Counted from the first letter of the stretch, positions 18,173 to 27,541 are shown. The stretch: 64,000 nucleotides of DNA from Stutzerimonas stutzeri (GCF_024448695.1 NZ_JAMOHY010000009.1:1-64000); one strand, 5' to 3'. The notes: a model not told the origin generated them from the sequence alone. Program-made: numbers and translations.

Positions 18173-19807
18173 ATGAATATGCTGCGAAATTTTCCAATCA
18201 GTAAACGTCTTTGGCTGATCCCGCTGGTGGCTGTCGCCATGCTCTTCATCCTCGGCCTGTTGATGATTCAGCAAGTGCGTACCGACCTGTACAAGGGCAA
18301 GCAGGTCATGACCCAGAATATCGTCGAAACCTCTTTGGGCATTCTCACCCACTATCAGCAGCTTGAAGCGAGCGGCGCCATGACCACGGCCGCTGCTCAG
18401 AAGGCGGCGATGGAGCAGGTAAAGGTGCTGCGCTATGGCGAGAATGACTACTTCTGGATCAACGACATGGGTCCGACGATGCTGATGCATCCCATGAGGC
18501 CGGAACTCGATGGCCAAGACCTGTCCAAAAGCAAGGACCCGAACGGCAAGGAGCTGTTCAACGAGATGGTCAAGGTGGCTCGCCTGCAGGGCGCAGGTCT
18601 GGTGGATTACGAGTGGGCCAAGCCAGGCGAGAAGGACCCCGTACCGAAAATTTCCTATGTCGAGCTGTTCAAGCCCTGGGGTTGGATCATCGGCTCGGGT
18701 ATTTATGTGGATGACGTGGAAGCCGAATTCAAGGGCTACCTGGTTCGCTTCTCCCTGATTGGTCTGGCTATTGCAGTGCTGATGGCGGCCATGGTCGCCA
18801 TCCTGATCCGCAGCATCACTCAACCGCTGCAACATTCCATGCAGGCCATGGCCAATATCGCCAGTGGCGAGGCCGACCTGACGCGCGAGCTCGATGTCTC
18901 CGGTAACGACGAGCTGACCGCCCTGGGTCGCGACTTCAACGCCTTCAGCCGCAAGCTGCGCAAACTGGTCGGCCAGTTATCGGAGACTGCCAGCTCGCTG
19001 GATCATTCATCCGACACTCTGGAGAAGCTCTCCGAACAGACGCATCAGCAAAGCCAACAGCAGCTTCAGCAAATGGAGCTGGTTGCCACCGCAGTAAACG
19101 AAGTGACTTACGCCGTACAGGAAGTGGCCAAGAACGCCGAACACGCCTCCAACGAGGTCGGTGAGGCAGATAAACAGGCAGGACTTGGCCAGCAGAACAT
19201 CGAAGCCAGCCTGCAGCAGATCGACCAGCTGTCGAGCACCATCAGCCAGGCTGTCGACGTGATTCAGTCATTGGCAGACGAAACCACCAAGATCGGTTCG
19301 GTTCTTGAAGTCATCGGCTCGATTGCGGACCAGACCAACCTGCTTGCGCTCAATGCAGCCATCGAGGCCGCGCGTGCGGGTGAGCAAGGGCGAGGCTTTG
19401 CTGTCGTCGCTGACGAGGTGCGTCTGCTGGCACAGCGCACCCAGCAATCGACGGCTGAAATCCATACGATGATCGAACGTCTGCAAAAGAATTCCGGCGC
19501 AGCCGTCAACGTCATCATGGAGAGCAATCGCGCCACCCAGGCCACTGTCGAACAGGCCAGTCAGGCAGGCGAAAGCCTTGGTCAGATTGCCCAGGCGCTG
19601 CGAAACCTGTCGGGACTCAATGCCTCGATTGCCAGCGCGACACTGCAACAGACTCATGTGGTCGAAGACATCAACCAGAACGTGACCCAGGCCGCCGGCC
19701 TGGCCCAGGAGAGCACCAACGCAGCGCAGCAATCAAGCGCTGCGGGCAAGCAACTGGGCGAGCTGGCAGAACAGCTCAATCGGCTGCTCAGGCAGTTCAA
19801 GGTCTAA
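18173..19807 (+). CDS. Methyl-accepting chemotaxis protein with single Cache domain
   Basis: This 544-residue transmembrane receptor has a first membrane segment at about residues 12-32, a periplasmic sCache_2-type sensor domain (about 35-185, with [14 protein letters not shown] and the end motif [15 protein letters not shown]), a second membrane segment (about 190-212), HAMP (about 213-265) and the cytoplasmic signalling domain. The hairpin tip is intact ([20 protein letters not shown]). The C-terminus ends [10 protein letters not shown] with no CheR-docking pentapeptide. sCache_2 receptors of pseudomonads often sense short organic acids, but the ligand here cannot be told. The ATG at 18173 is preceded by AAAGGAG, so it is preferred over an upstream in-frame ATG at 18113. 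Confidence 0.92.
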   Translation: MNMLRNFPISKRLWLIPLVAVAMLFILGLLMIQQVRTDLYKGKQVMTQNIVETSLGILTHYQQLEASGAMTTAAAQKAAMEQVKVLRYGENDYFWINDMGPTMLMHPMRPELDGQDLSKSKDPNGKELFNEMVKVARLQGAGLVDYEWAKPGEKDPVPKISYVELFKPWGWIIGSGIYVDDVEAEFKGYLVRFSLIGLAIAVLMAAMVAILIRSITQPLQHSMQAMANIASGEADLTRELDVSGNDELTALGRDFNAFSRKLRKLVGQLSETASSLDHSSDTLEKLSEQTHQQSQQQLQQMELVATAVNEVTYAVQEVAKNAEHASNEVGEADKQAGLGQQNIEASLQQIDQLSSTISQAVDVIQSLADETTKIGSVLEVIGSIADQTNLLALNAAIEAARAGEQGRGFAVVADEVRLLAQRTQQSTAEIHTMIERLQKNSGAAVNVIMESNRATQATVEQASQAGESLGQIAQALRNLSGLNASIASATLQQTHVVEDINQNVTQAAGLAQESTNAAQQSSAAGKQLGELAEQLNRLLRQFKV

Positions 19808-19827
19808 CCGCTACGGTTATGACTCAA

Positions 19828-19863
19828 ACGGTCGGGCTCCTGCGGAGCTCGGCCGTTTTTTTT
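19828..19863 (+). terminator. Rho-independent terminator after the chemoreceptor gene
   Basis: A GC-rich stem (ACGG and GGGCTCC pairing with GGAGCTC and CCGT, with small internal mismatches) is followed by eight T. It lies 20 bases after the stop codon. Confidence 0.85.
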
Positions 19864-20166
19864 CATGTTGGGTATCTGCGTCTTTTTGCCACGCCACTTT
19901 CCATGCTTAGCAAGAATCGCAGAGACGGAATACTGATAACCCCATTAAGTAGATAAAAATCAATGGGTTAAGCCACCCACTCAGCCTCTACTCCGGCACC
20001 CGAAAACCTTATACCTTCGGCTAATTGAAAAAAAGTCAGCCACCACGAACTTTCGATGTGACTTCCCGGTCCCCTGTGTACATCAATGATATGTAAGTCC
20101 AACGGCGGCAACCCAACGCCTGGACAAATTAGGTTTCCGGGTATCACACAGAGAGACATTTGCCCC
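19864..20166. other. AT-richer gap before the 89-residue gene
   Basis: About 300 bases, visibly richer in A and T than the surroundings. CCCATT at about 19942 and AATGGG at about 19963 could pair. No gene is supported. The right end carries AGAGAG as ribosome-binding site for the next gene, whose promoter must be here. Confidence 0.4.
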
Positions 20167-20436
20167 ATGAACAGCCCCCTTCGCTTCAATGACGCCCTTT
20201 TGATCACTGACCGCGCATTCAAGCCATTCCATTGCGTAGCCTGGACTTTGCTCGAAGGCAACGGCGAGCTCAGCATCACCGTCGTCGATGACAGCGAATC
20301 CCGCACACTGGGCCACTGCAAGCTATCCAGCAGCGTCTACACCGACCCGGTCAAACTCGGTCAGACCCTGGAACAGGCACGCGCAGACCTCAGCAGCAAG
20401 GGCGCGCATCTCGCCCCATGGCAGATGCCCGAATAA
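20167..20436 (+). CDS. Conserved-looking hypothetical protein, 89 residues
   Basis: The ATG at 20167 has AGAGAG upstream, and a strong terminator follows the stop. The product is small, soluble, without signal peptide or membrane segment. It has alternating strand-like and polar parts (FHCVAWTLLEGNGELSITVV) and a helical end rich in Gln, Glu and Ala. I do not recognise a family. The translation start, codon use and own terminator make it a credible single gene. Its neighbours are other small unknown genes and topoisomerase IB, a mix often seen in stress-induced gene clusters, but this is inference. Confidence 0.65.
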   Translation: MNSPLRFNDALLITDRAFKPFHCVAWTLLEGNGELSITVVDDSESRTLGHCKLSSSVYTDPVKLGQTLEQARADLSSKGAHLAPWQMPE

Positions 20437-20452
20437 GCTCAGCAATACACCA

Positions 20453-20482
20453 GGGCCCGGCTGCGCAAGCGCCGGGCCTTTT
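20453..20482 (+). terminator. Rho-independent terminator
   Basis: GGCCCGG (20454-20460) pairs with CCGGGCC (20472-20478) with an inner GCGC pairing. TTTTGTTTT follows. It ends the 89-residue gene. Confidence 0.9.
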
Positions 20483-20570
20483 GTTTTCAAGCGCATGCCC
20501 TCCCCCCTGGCAACTGATCAATTCTTGCGTTTCATGGTCCCACCTGTAACGAAATCAACAGGAGCGACTC

Positions 20571-20852
20571 ATGAAAGGTGCCGAAGCCTACATAAATGAC
20601 CAATGGCAAAGCAGCGGCCTGGCAGATCTGCCCGAAGGCCCCGACAAGCATTGCATTACCCTGAAATTCATCATTCCCCGGGACACCCAGTTCACGGGGC
20701 TGATCACTCATGTCTGTGAGGTCGCCGAGAAAAGACTGAGCGAGCACTATGCGGGCCGCCAGGTGACTCACAAACCCGTCGTTGGCTCAGTAGTAGGAGA
20801 TGGCAGCGGCGATGGCATCGACCTGATCTTCGAGGTGGCTGCTGCCGAGTGA
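20571..20852 (+). CDS. Hypothetical protein, 93 residues
   Basis: The start is supported by AGGAG eight bases before the ATG. The soluble product has no signal peptide and shows an N-terminal polar part, a strand (CITLKFIIP), a helix (FTGLITHVCEVAEKRLSEHY) and a glycine-rich turn before a final strand (VGDGSGDGIDLIFEV). I do not recognise a family or motif. It lies 83 bases before the DUF421 gene and could share a transcript with it. Confidence 0.6.
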   Translation: MKGAEAYINDQWQSSGLADLPEGPDKHCITLKFIIPRDTQFTGLITHVCEVAEKRLSEHYAGRQVTHKPVVGSVVGDGSGDGIDLIFEVAAAE

Positions 20853-20935
20853 TGCCGAACGTGAACCGGCGCTAACCCCGACTTCACGCCATCGTGATTT
20901 CCGCTCAAAGCAATGTTCTTTCACGAGTGACAGAC

Positions 20936-21628
20936 ATGACCCCCTTCGACTGGCAACGCATGTGGCTGAACGACTTACCGCTGCTATTCGTCGCCGAGGT
21001 CGCGTTGCGCGCCCTCTTCGCCTACGTGGCGGTGTTCTTGTTTCTGAAAATCAGCGGACGTCGTGGTATCCGACAGCTGTCGCTGTTCGAGCTGGTGGTG
21101 ATTCTCACCCTCGGTTCGGCCGCGGGTGACGTTTCCTTTTATGACGATGTACCCCTGCTGCCGATCCTCGCGGTATTCGTCACACTGTTACTACTCTATC
21201 GCCTGACCATGCTGGCAATGGCGCATAGCACGCGGCTTGCGAGCTGGATGGAAGGCAAGCCCATCACCATCATCAAGGACGGCCTGTACGAGCTCAAGAG
21301 CCTGGATCGATTGAATATTTCATCCGATGAATTTTTCATGGAACTGCGGCAACAAGGCGTTGAACATCTGGGACAGGTCCGTCTCGGCATCGTTGAGACC
21401 GACGGCGACATCAGCCTTTTTTTCGCTCAACCGAGCGCGGTGAAGCCCGGGCTTTCAGTGTTGCCGGTCGAGCATCGTCCGGCTTACCGCGAAGCTCCCT
21501 ACAGCGCCATCTATGCCTGCACTCGTTGCGGCTTTGCACACGCCCTTGAAAGCCGGCAGCGTGCCGCCTGCCCACGCTGCCAAAACGAGCAATGGAGCTT
21601 GGCCCTGAGTACACAACTGACGCGCTGA
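20936..21628 (+). CDS. DUF421 (YetF-like) membrane protein with C-terminal zinc ribbon
   Basis: The 230-residue product has three hydrophobic segments (about 13-36, 48-66, 72-95), then the cytoplasmic DUF421/YetF domain (ITIIKDGLYELKSLDRLNIS and MELRQQGVEHLGQVRLGIVE are typical). The function of this family is unknown. At the end is an added module with CTRC (Cys195, Cys198) and CPRC (Cys212, Cys215), spaced like a rubredoxin-type zinc ribbon. Many DUF421 proteins I know of end before this part. The ATG at 20936 is preferred because it starts just before the first membrane segment. A GTG at 20894 is in frame but poorly supported. Confidence 0.8.
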   Translation: MTPFDWQRMWLNDLPLLFVAEVALRALFAYVAVFLFLKISGRRGIRQLSLFELVVILTLGSAAGDVSFYDDVPLLPILAVFVTLLLLYRLTMLAMAHSTRLASWMEGKPITIIKDGLYELKSLDRLNISSDEFFMELRQQGVEHLGQVRLGIVETDGDISLFFAQPSAVKPGLSVLPVEHRPAYREAPYSAIYACTRCGFAHALESRQRAACPRCQNEQWSLALSTQLTR

Positions 21629-21708
21629 CAGGCGGGACGAACCGACCGCGCTCATGCCTGTCCTTAGAACAGACAAGGCTTTCCTTCCCCGACACGGAGA
21701 TTGAACAC

Positions 21709-21873
21709 ATGCTGGGCGATTACGCATCGATAAATGATCATCTGGAAACCGCGCGCAAACATGCTGACCATGCCGAAACCAGCGCCGATCCTGCTCTGTA
21801 TCGTGAAGCCATCGATGAGCTGGTGGCCGCCATCCGCCTGTTGATGCGCAACAGCCAGGAAAGCGAGAACTGA
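21709..21873 (+). CDS. Small acidic hypothetical protein, 54 residues
   Basis: The ATG at 21709 has GGAG eight bases upstream. The 54-residue product (MLGDYASINDHLETAR to the end NSQESEN) is predicted almost fully helical, acidic and soluble. It lies in the 330-base space between the DUF421 gene and the topoisomerase gene in the same direction. No family recognised. Confidence 0.55.
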   Translation: MLGDYASINDHLETARKHADHAETSADPALYREAIDELVAAIRLLMRNSQESEN

Positions 21874-21959
21874 TAGCAGTTACGCAGCGCAGTACGGCTC
21901 TTTCTGCCCTTCGCTTGCAGACTGTGATACCAGGTGAGCCGCTCCTGAAGGAGCTTTAG

Positions 21960-23048
21960 ATGCTGATCAATCAAGCTCCGGAAGCGGATCCGCCATCCAT
22001 ACAGGCAGGCATTGCACCCTCCGAAGCCTGCAAGGCTTTGCAGCCAACGCTTGCCGGAGATCTTCATTACGTCGACGACAGCAGCTCAGGCATAACACGC
22101 AGGATGCTGAAAGGCAGATTCGCCTACTTTCTACCCAGCGGCGAAAAGCTCGAGGATGTCGACGAGATCGAGCGAATCAACAAGCTGGCTATACCGCCTG
22201 CCTACACCGATGTCTGGATCTGCCCAGATCCGATGGGTCATATGCAGGCCACTGGGCGCGATGCTCGCGGGCGCAAGCAGTACCGTTACCACGCCAGATG
22301 GCGAGAGATCCGTGACTGCAACAAGTACGAACGCACCCTGGCGTTCGGTAAAGCGTTGCCAAAGCTGCGTGTTCGCCTGGAAAAGAACCTTGCCCTGAGG
22401 GGAATGCCACGCGAGAAAGTCATGGCGCTCATCCTTCAGCTACTGGAGTCGACATTGATACGTATCGGCAATTCTCGCTATGCGCGGGAGAATCGCTCAT
22501 ACGGTCTGACGACCCTTCGTGCACACCATGTCGACGTGCGTGGCGCCGCGATCCGCTTTCGGTTTCGGGGCAAAAGCGGCGTCAAGCATCAGATGACACT
22601 GAAGAACCAGCGCCTGGCACGCCTCCTTCGCCGCTGCATGGAGTTGCCTGGCCAGCACCTGTTTCAGTATCTGGACGAAGACGGACAACCCCGCGCGGTC
22701 AGTTCAAGCGACGTCAATCAATTCATTCAGGCGCTGACGGGCGACGATTTCACCGCAAAGGACTATCGCACCTGGGCTGGTAGCGTGCTGGCTCTGGAAG
22801 CGTTGCGCAAACGTGACTGGCAACCGGAAGCGGTCGCCAAGCGCAATCTTGTCGAGACCGTACGGGAAGTCTCCAGACAACTCGGCAACACCCCGGCGAT
22901 CTGCCGGCAGTGTTATATCCACCCCGCGGTACTTAACGCATTTACCTGCGGCGAGCTGGCGCGATTACACAGTGTCCGGAAACGAAAATGGATGAGCAGC
23001 GCCGAAATGACTCTGCTGAAATTTCTTGAAGAGCAAGGTGTTACCTGA
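21960..23048 (+). CDS. DNA topoisomerase IB (poxvirus-type)
   Basis: This 362-residue monomeric type IB topoisomerase relaxes supercoils through a 3'-phosphotyrosyl link. An N-terminal domain (about 60-130, with RINKLAIPPAYTDVWICPDP) is followed by the catalytic domain with the conserved Arg region IRIGNSRYARENRSYGLTTL, the KDYRTWAGSVLA box and the nucleophile Tyr319 in CRQCYIHPAVL. Length and motifs agree with bacterial homologues. GAAGGAGC precedes the ATG closely. The end overlaps the convergent diguanylate cyclase gene by eight bases. These enzymes are non-essential and often lie among stress genes, as here. Confidence 0.92.
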   Translation: MLINQAPEADPPSIQAGIAPSEACKALQPTLAGDLHYVDDSSSGITRRMLKGRFAYFLPSGEKLEDVDEIERINKLAIPPAYTDVWICPDPMGHMQATGRDARGRKQYRYHARWREIRDCNKYERTLAFGKALPKLRVRLEKNLALRGMPREKVMALILQLLESTLIRIGNSRYARENRSYGLTTLRAHHVDVRGAAIRFRFRGKSGVKHQMTLKNQRLARLLRRCMELPGQHLFQYLDEDGQPRAVSSSDVNQFIQALTGDDFTAKDYRTWAGSVLALEALRKRDWQPEAVAKRNLVETVREVSRQLGNTPAICRQCYIHPAVLNAFTCGELARLHSVRKRKWMSSAEMTLLKFLEEQGVT

Positions 23049-24012
23049 CGGTATTCTCGTACAGTGTCACCTGGTTGCGCCCACCTGATTTGGATGTATA
23101 AAGCGCGTTATCCGCCCACTCGATGAGCTGTGCATGACCGCTGGAAGGCTGGCCCAGGTCGGCGATCCCCAGGCTGATGGTGAAGCGGATAGTGTGGCTC
23201 TCATGCTGCACTTCGTAGGCTTCGACGGACTGGCGCAACCGTTCGGCGAATACCAGCGCGCCCTGGCTATCGGTATCAGGCAGCAGCACCACGAATTCTT
23301 CGCCACCGTAGCGGCCTGCCACATCGGAGTCTCGAATACTCTGGCGGATCAGGTTCGCCGTGTGCTGAATCACCCTGTCGCCAGCCTGGTGGCCGTAGGT
23401 ATCGTTGATTTGCTTGAAGTGATCGATATCGCACATCACCAGCGCCGAATTGATGGCGTAACGCCGATGCCGGGCATAGTCCTGACGCAGTATTTCCTCC
23501 CAGTGACCACGATTGAACAGTCCGGTCAGGCGATCCGTACTGGATAACCGCTGCAGTTCCTGGTTCGCCGCCTGCAACTGATGCCGGTTGGTCGCCACAT
23601 CGGTTACATCGTAGATAATCAGACAAACCTGCTCGATCACACCGCTGATGCTCTTCAAAGGCAGCAGCGTGGTGTTTTGATACATGAACTCCTCCAGCCC
23701 GGTAATGGGCTGGTAATTCTTGAAGCGCAGCAGATATGGGCGCTGCTCCCACACGGTAAAAGATGGCGTACCCAGGGCCACGACGTTCTCGACCTTGCGC
23801 CGAAACCATTGTTCGTCAACCTCGGGAAACAGCTCGAAGAAGGACTTTTCCCTGGCCTCGACCGGAAGATACCCGGATCGATTCTCCATGAAGGTATTCC
23901 AGACATCCACCCGGTAGTCACGGTCCAGGACCACGACGCCGACATCGATATTCTGGACAATCGCCAGCAGCCAATGGAGTTCGCTCAATTCGATCGAGTC
24001 GGCCATGCTCAC
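23041..24012 (-). CDS. PAS-GGDEF diguanylate cyclase
   Basis: This 323-residue soluble protein has a PAS domain (about residues 12-130, LLAIVQNIDVGVVVLDRDYR), a short coiled coil, and a GGDEF domain (about 155-320). The catalytic loop reads YGGEEF and an RDSD I-site lies five residues before it, so activity and product inhibition are both likely. It starts inside the last four bases (ATGA) of the upstream REC-CheC gene, so the two are translationally coupled and likely work in one pathway. The PAS domain may bind a small ligand or cofactor. No haem or flavin signature is certain. Confidence 0.9.
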   Translation of the reverse strand: MSMADSIELSELHWLLAIVQNIDVGVVVLDRDYRVDVWNTFMENRSGYLPVEAREKSFFELFPEVDEQWFRRKVENVVALGTPSFTVWEQRPYLLRFKNYQPITGLEEFMYQNTTLLPLKSISGVIEQVCLIIYDVTDVATNRHQLQAANQELQRLSSTDRLTGLFNRGHWEEILRQDYARHRRYAINSALVMCDIDHFKQINDTYGHQAGDRVIQHTANLIRQSIRDSDVAGRYGGEEFVVLLPDTDSQGALVFAERLRQSVEAYEVQHESHTIRFTISLGIADLGQPSSGHAQLIEWADNALYTSKSGGRNQVTLYENTVR

Positions 24013-24992
24013 TTCATCAGGTAGTCGAGTTTACGGGACAGCAGCTCAACCGAATCCTCGGTGAACAGCAGCAACAGGTCAAAATGAATGTCGTGCCCCT
24101 CCAGGCTGTAGCTGATCTCCACCGCCAGCGTACTCTTCCAGCGCTGATGGTTGAGGCGAATCAGTTCGCTGATGGAGGCGTGCTGGCCGAGCACCTGAGG
24201 ATGTCCCTGTGAAAACACCACGTCGATCTGCTCGGCAATACCGCTGAGACAGGCACTGATCAGCAGGCTCGACAGGTCAAGCAGCATCTCCAGTTCACGG
24301 TACTCGGCGGTGCGCATCAGGCGAGCCATCTCGGCCACTTCCGAATCATGGAAGATCAGCAGCGCCTCGCCGGCAATGCCACCGCCAATATAGCCCTGGC
24401 AAACCGCCGTGAGCCTGTCGCTGTGAGCCGCATCGGCAAGGGCCATGTGCAGCTCGCCGACTTCAAGAATATTCACGTTCGGCACGGGCAACTGCACGAA
24501 TACGCCGAGTACTTTTGCCAGCAACGCGGCAGCCCGGCCCATGGCAATGTTCACGACTTCACGAAACGCATCGCGAAATTCCACTTCGCCCGCGTCACGG
24601 GTACCGAGCATGGACAGCTCGCTGCCCATCAGTCCCAGGCCTGCCAGCGTTTGCTGCAAATGCACGGGGTCGGCGGGTTTGCGGATAAAAGCCAGCGCAC
24701 CTAGATCCAGCACGCGGCGTACCGCTTCTTCCTGGATATCCGCGGAAACCACGATGACCTTGCAACCAAGCAAATCCGCATGCAGCTCGGCCAATACCTG
24801 ATAGCCGTCCATGTCGGGCATGGTGAGATCAAGCAGCACGACATCAATGCCGCCTTGCCTTATCCGTGCCAGTGCCTCTCGCCCGCCGGCCGCCTGGTGA
24901 ATCTCCAGCGGCCAGGCAGCCGGCAGCGCACGCAGCAATTGCTTGCGCGCCAGGTTTGAATCGTCACAAATCAACAGGGAAACAGCAGACAT
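24009..24992 (-). CDS. Response regulator with CheC/CheX-like phosphatase domain
   Basis: This protein of 327 residues has a receiver at about 1-120 (acid pair Asp10-Asp11, phospho-acceptor Asp55 in VVLLDLTMPDMDG, Thr/Ser and Lys105 present). A CheC-type domain follows (about 130-325). The first CheC motif helix is intact, FREVVNIAMGRAAALLAK, with Glu145 and Asn148 at the positions used for dephosphorylating CheY-P. The second helix (LLDLSSLLISACLSGIAEQ) has lost this pair. The protein may dephosphorylate a receiver, perhaps its own. Its gene is coupled to the PAS-GGDEF gene. No histidine kinase gene is next to it, so the input is unknown. Confidence 0.88.
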   Translation of the reverse strand: MSAVSLLICDDSNLARKQLLRALPAAWPLEIHQAAGGREALARIRQGGIDVVLLDLTMPDMDGYQVLAELHADLLGCKVIVVSADIQEEAVRRVLDLGALAFIRKPADPVHLQQTLAGLGLMGSELSMLGTRDAGEVEFRDAFREVVNIAMGRAAALLAKVLGVFVQLPVPNVNILEVGELHMALADAAHSDRLTAVCQGYIGGGIAGEALLIFHDSEVAEMARLMRTAEYRELEMLLDLSSLLISACLSGIAEQIDVVFSQGHPQVLGQHASISELIRLNHQRWKSTLAVEISYSLEGHDIHFDLLLLFTEDSVELLSRKLDYLMK

Positions 24993-25129
24993 GCAGCGCT
25001 CGCCTTTTGCTGTCCAGATACCGAATGTGGACAGCTTATCTCAGCCGACAAGCGCTGTGGGGTGGATGCTACTAAATAGTGGCACTTTGCCAAAAACTAC
25101 CAAAACGGACCCTGTGACGGCCCTTCGTG

Positions 25130-25714
25130 TCAATAGTAGGCATTGTCTCGATTGGTATGATCGGTGACGTCGCGCACCCCCTTGAGCTCGGGAATACGGG
25201 CCAGCAGGGTCTTTTCGATCCCTTCCTTGAGTGTCACATCCGCCTGTCCACAACCCTGGCAGCCGCCACCGAATTGAAGTACCGCGATCCCTTCGTCAAC
25301 CACGTCAATCAGCGTCACCTGCCCGCCATGACTGGCAAGACCGGGGTTGATTTCGGTCTGCAGGTAATAATTGATGCGCTCGTTCATCGGGCTGTCTTCA
25401 TTGACCATGGGCACCTTGGCATTGGGTGCCTTGATGGTCAGCTGGCCACCCATGCGATCGGTGGCGTAATCAACCAGCGCATCTTCCAGAAAGGGCTCGC
25501 TGGTACCGTCGATCCAGGCAGTAAAGCTTTTCAGACCGATGGCGATGTCGTCGGGCTTTTCTTCACCCGGCTTGCAGTAGGCAATACAGGTTTCCGCATA
25601 GGGCGTGCCCGGCTGAGTGATGAAAACCCGAATGCCGATGCCCGTGGTGTTCTGCTTCTCAAGCAGATCGGCCAGGTAATCGTGTGCAGCGTCGGTAATG
25701 GTAATGGCGCTCAT
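25130..25714 (-). CDS. nfuA: Fe-S biogenesis protein NfuA
   Basis: NfuA (194 residues) carries and hands over [4Fe-4S] clusters to client enzymes. It has an N-terminal degenerate A-type scaffold domain (residues about 1-95) and a C-terminal Nfu domain with the cluster-binding CxxC in [12 protein letters not shown]. The ATG at 25714 is preceded by AGAGGAG, so the longer open frame starting at 25792 is not used. The gene is alone, downstream in direction of the cytochrome b561 gene but separated from it by about 180 bases. Confidence 0.95.
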   Translation of the reverse strand: MSAITITDAAHDYLADLLEKQNTTGIGIRVFITQPGTPYAETCIAYCKPGEEKPDDIAIGLKSFTAWIDGTSEPFLEDALVDYATDRMGGQLTIKAPNAKVPMVNEDSPMNERINYYLQTEINPGLASHGGQVTLIDVVDEGIAVLQFGGGCQGCGQADVTLKEGIEKTLLARIPELKGVRDVTDHTNRDNAYY

Positions 25715-25892
25715 GGGAACTCCTCTCAGACATGAGGCGCAGTGTACGCCAACCACTGCGCCGGACAAAGTCCCAGTATCTTGGTAGGACAATTTTCATG
25801 AGGGCTGAAGCCTGGCCCTGCCACCGTTGAAAAACACAGGCGGGCACTGTTTAACGACGTATGGCCAACGCAGATGGTTTTCAGCGGCTTGG

Positions 25893-26414
25893 CTACAGCA
25901 TCCGCCGCATCACATCATCACGTTTGACGAAATGGTGCAGCAGCGCCATGCCGACGTGCCCGATCACCAGCAGCACCATGATCCAGGCCAGCGGCGAATG
26001 CACGCTGCCAAGGCTTGCCGCCCAGGCAATTTCAGGCCCCTTTGCCGCCAGTTGCATGCCAAATACAGTCAGCCCATAACCGTTGCCAAGCATGGTCAGC
26101 AGGCCGCTGATCGGTAGCAGCAGCATGCCGAGGTACAGTGCGAGGTGCCCCGCCTTGACCATCCGCGCCGTCGCCGGATCATGCTGCGGACGCTGCTTGA
26201 GCTGGCTGGTCGCCCAGATAACGCGCAGAACAACCAGCACCAGCAATAGCACGCCGATAGAGACATGCCAGGGCACCAGCGTCTGGCCAACCCAGTGCTC
26301 GCCTTCGCTGATGCGATCACCCAGCTTGAGGAACTGCCAGATGATCAGCCCACCCATCAGCCAGTGAAACCACTTGCTGATACTGCCGTAACGCTCTTTC
26401 GAGTCATGAATCAT
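25893..26414 (-). CDS. Cytochrome b561 family protein
   Basis: This 173-residue protein has four membrane helices and the conserved histidines expected to hold two b haems (WFHWLMG in helix 1, PWHVSIG in helix 2, VHSPLAW and GMALLHHF near helix 4). The family moves electrons across or within the inner membrane, often from quinol; some members are superoxide:quinone oxidoreductases (CybB). AAGGAGC lies just before the ATG. It ends a run of four minus-strand genes with DUF2218, an SDR and a DOPA-type dioxygenase. Confidence 0.88.
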   Translation of the reverse strand: MIHDSKERYGSISKWFHWLMGGLIIWQFLKLGDRISEGEHWVGQTLVPWHVSIGVLLLVLVVLRVIWATSQLKQRPQHDPATARMVKAGHLALYLGMLLLPISGLLTMLGNGYGLTVFGMQLAAKGPEIAWAASLGSVHSPLAWIMVLLVIGHVGMALLHHFVKRDDVMRRML

Positions 26415-26445
26415 GGTCTCGCTCCTTACATACACGCTCTGAAAA

Positions 26446-26763
26446 TCACAGGCGCCAGCTGAAATCCAGGATTTCACCAGACGCCATGCGCTTCAGATGA
26501 TCAGCCACCACCTGTTGCAATTGTTGCAGCTGTTCGGCACTTTCGCCTGCCACAGAGACTTCAAGCCCTGCCTCGACAACAGCAAGCCGGCAGTGGCCAA
26601 TGCCCAGCTGAATCTCACCCTCGCGCTCGTCATGGCGAACAGGAAACTTGTGGCCCCAATGCTTGCAGAGCCGGTTGATCAGCCGCGACGGGTTTTCAGT
26701 CACGACTGTAGTGTTCGCCGCCAACGTCAGGAATTCGGAGCCATGCTCAGGCGATGCTTTCAA
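26446..26763 (-). CDS. DUF2218 domain protein
   Basis: The core, from TTVVTENPSRLINRLCKHWGHKF to the end (DHLKRMASGEILDFSWRL), is the DUF2218 family: small soluble proteins of unknown function, often next to redox genes. There is no ATG in frame near its beginning. I propose TTG at 26763, which follows GAAGGGGGC at a good distance and overlaps the end of the SDR gene by 17 bases, giving 105 residues. CTG or TTG codons at about 26730-26724 are alternatives that would give a shorter N-terminus closer to the family norm. Confidence 0.7.
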   Translation of the reverse strand: MKASPEHGSEFLTLAANTTVVTENPSRLINRLCKHWGHKFPVRHDEREGEIQLGIGHCRLAVVEAGLEVSVAGESAEQLQQLQQVVADHLKRMASGEILDFSWRL

Positions 26764-27541
26764 CGATGCCCCCTTCGACGCGCAACGCCGCGCCCGTGGT
26801 TGCACTGGCTTGCGGCGAGGCCGCATAAACGCAGAGATTGGCGACTTCCTCGGGAGTGGCAAAGCGCCTGAGCAGCGTCGATGGCCGATTTTCCTGCAGG
26901 AACAGGGTTTCCATTTCACTCACTGAAACACCCCGCTCCCTGGCCATGCCGGCCATCATCTCCAGCGCGCCAGTGGTACGGGTCGGGCCGGGCAGAATGC
27001 TGTTCACGGTCACTCCGCTGCCGGCCAGCACCTTGGCCAGCCCACGGGAAACGCCTTGCAAAGCGGCCTTGCTAACTCCGTAGTGGACCATCTCCGCCGG
27101 AATATTCAGCGCCGACTCGCTGGAAATGAATTGGATGCGACCCCAGCCTCTGGCCTGCATGCCTTGGGCGTAATGGCGCGCCAGACGCACACCACTGAGT
27201 ACGTTGACCTGAAAGATCTGCTCCCAGTCCTCGTCATTAATCTCGAAGAACGGCTTGGCGCCATAGATACCGAGGTTATTGATCAAAATATCCGCGTCAG
27301 GTTGCGCTGCAATCAGCTGCTTGCAGCCCTCGGCAGTCCCTGCATCGGCGACGACAGCAACGGCGGTGTCTCGTCCGCTGGCGGCCTTCAGGCTTGCCAG
27401 CGCCGCGTCGATTCGGCTCTGCTCGCGCCCCACCAGTACCAGGCTTGCGCCCGCCCTGGCCAGGCCAATGGCAATCGCCAGGCCGATACCATCAGATGAG
27501 CCCGTCACGATGGCCTTTTTGCCGGTTAGATCAATCTGCAT
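26747..27541 (-). CDS. Short-chain dehydrogenase/reductase
   Basis: This 264-residue classical SDR has the nucleotide motif TGSSDGIG near the N-terminus, NNLG in place of NNAG, and the catalytic Ser and YxxxK in FISSESALNIPAEMVHYGVS plus the following Lys. The start ATG at 27541 has AGGAAAAG upstream. It overlaps the end of the dioxygenase gene by 11 bases and the DUF2218 gene by 17, so these are one operon. The substrate is not recognisable. The linked LysR gene 28490-29410 probably regulates it. Confidence 0.88.
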   Translation of the reverse strand: MQIDLTGKKAIVTGSSDGIGLAIAIGLARAGASLVLVGREQSRIDAALASLKAASGRDTAVAVVADAGTAEGCKQLIAAQPDADILINNLGIYGAKPFFEINDEDWEQIFQVNVLSGVRLARHYAQGMQARGWGRIQFISSESALNIPAEMVHYGVSKAALQGVSRGLAKVLAGSGVTVNSILPGPTRTTGALEMMAGMARERGVSVSEMETLFLQENRPSTLLRRFATPEEVANLCVYAASPQASATTGAALRVEGGIVESIA

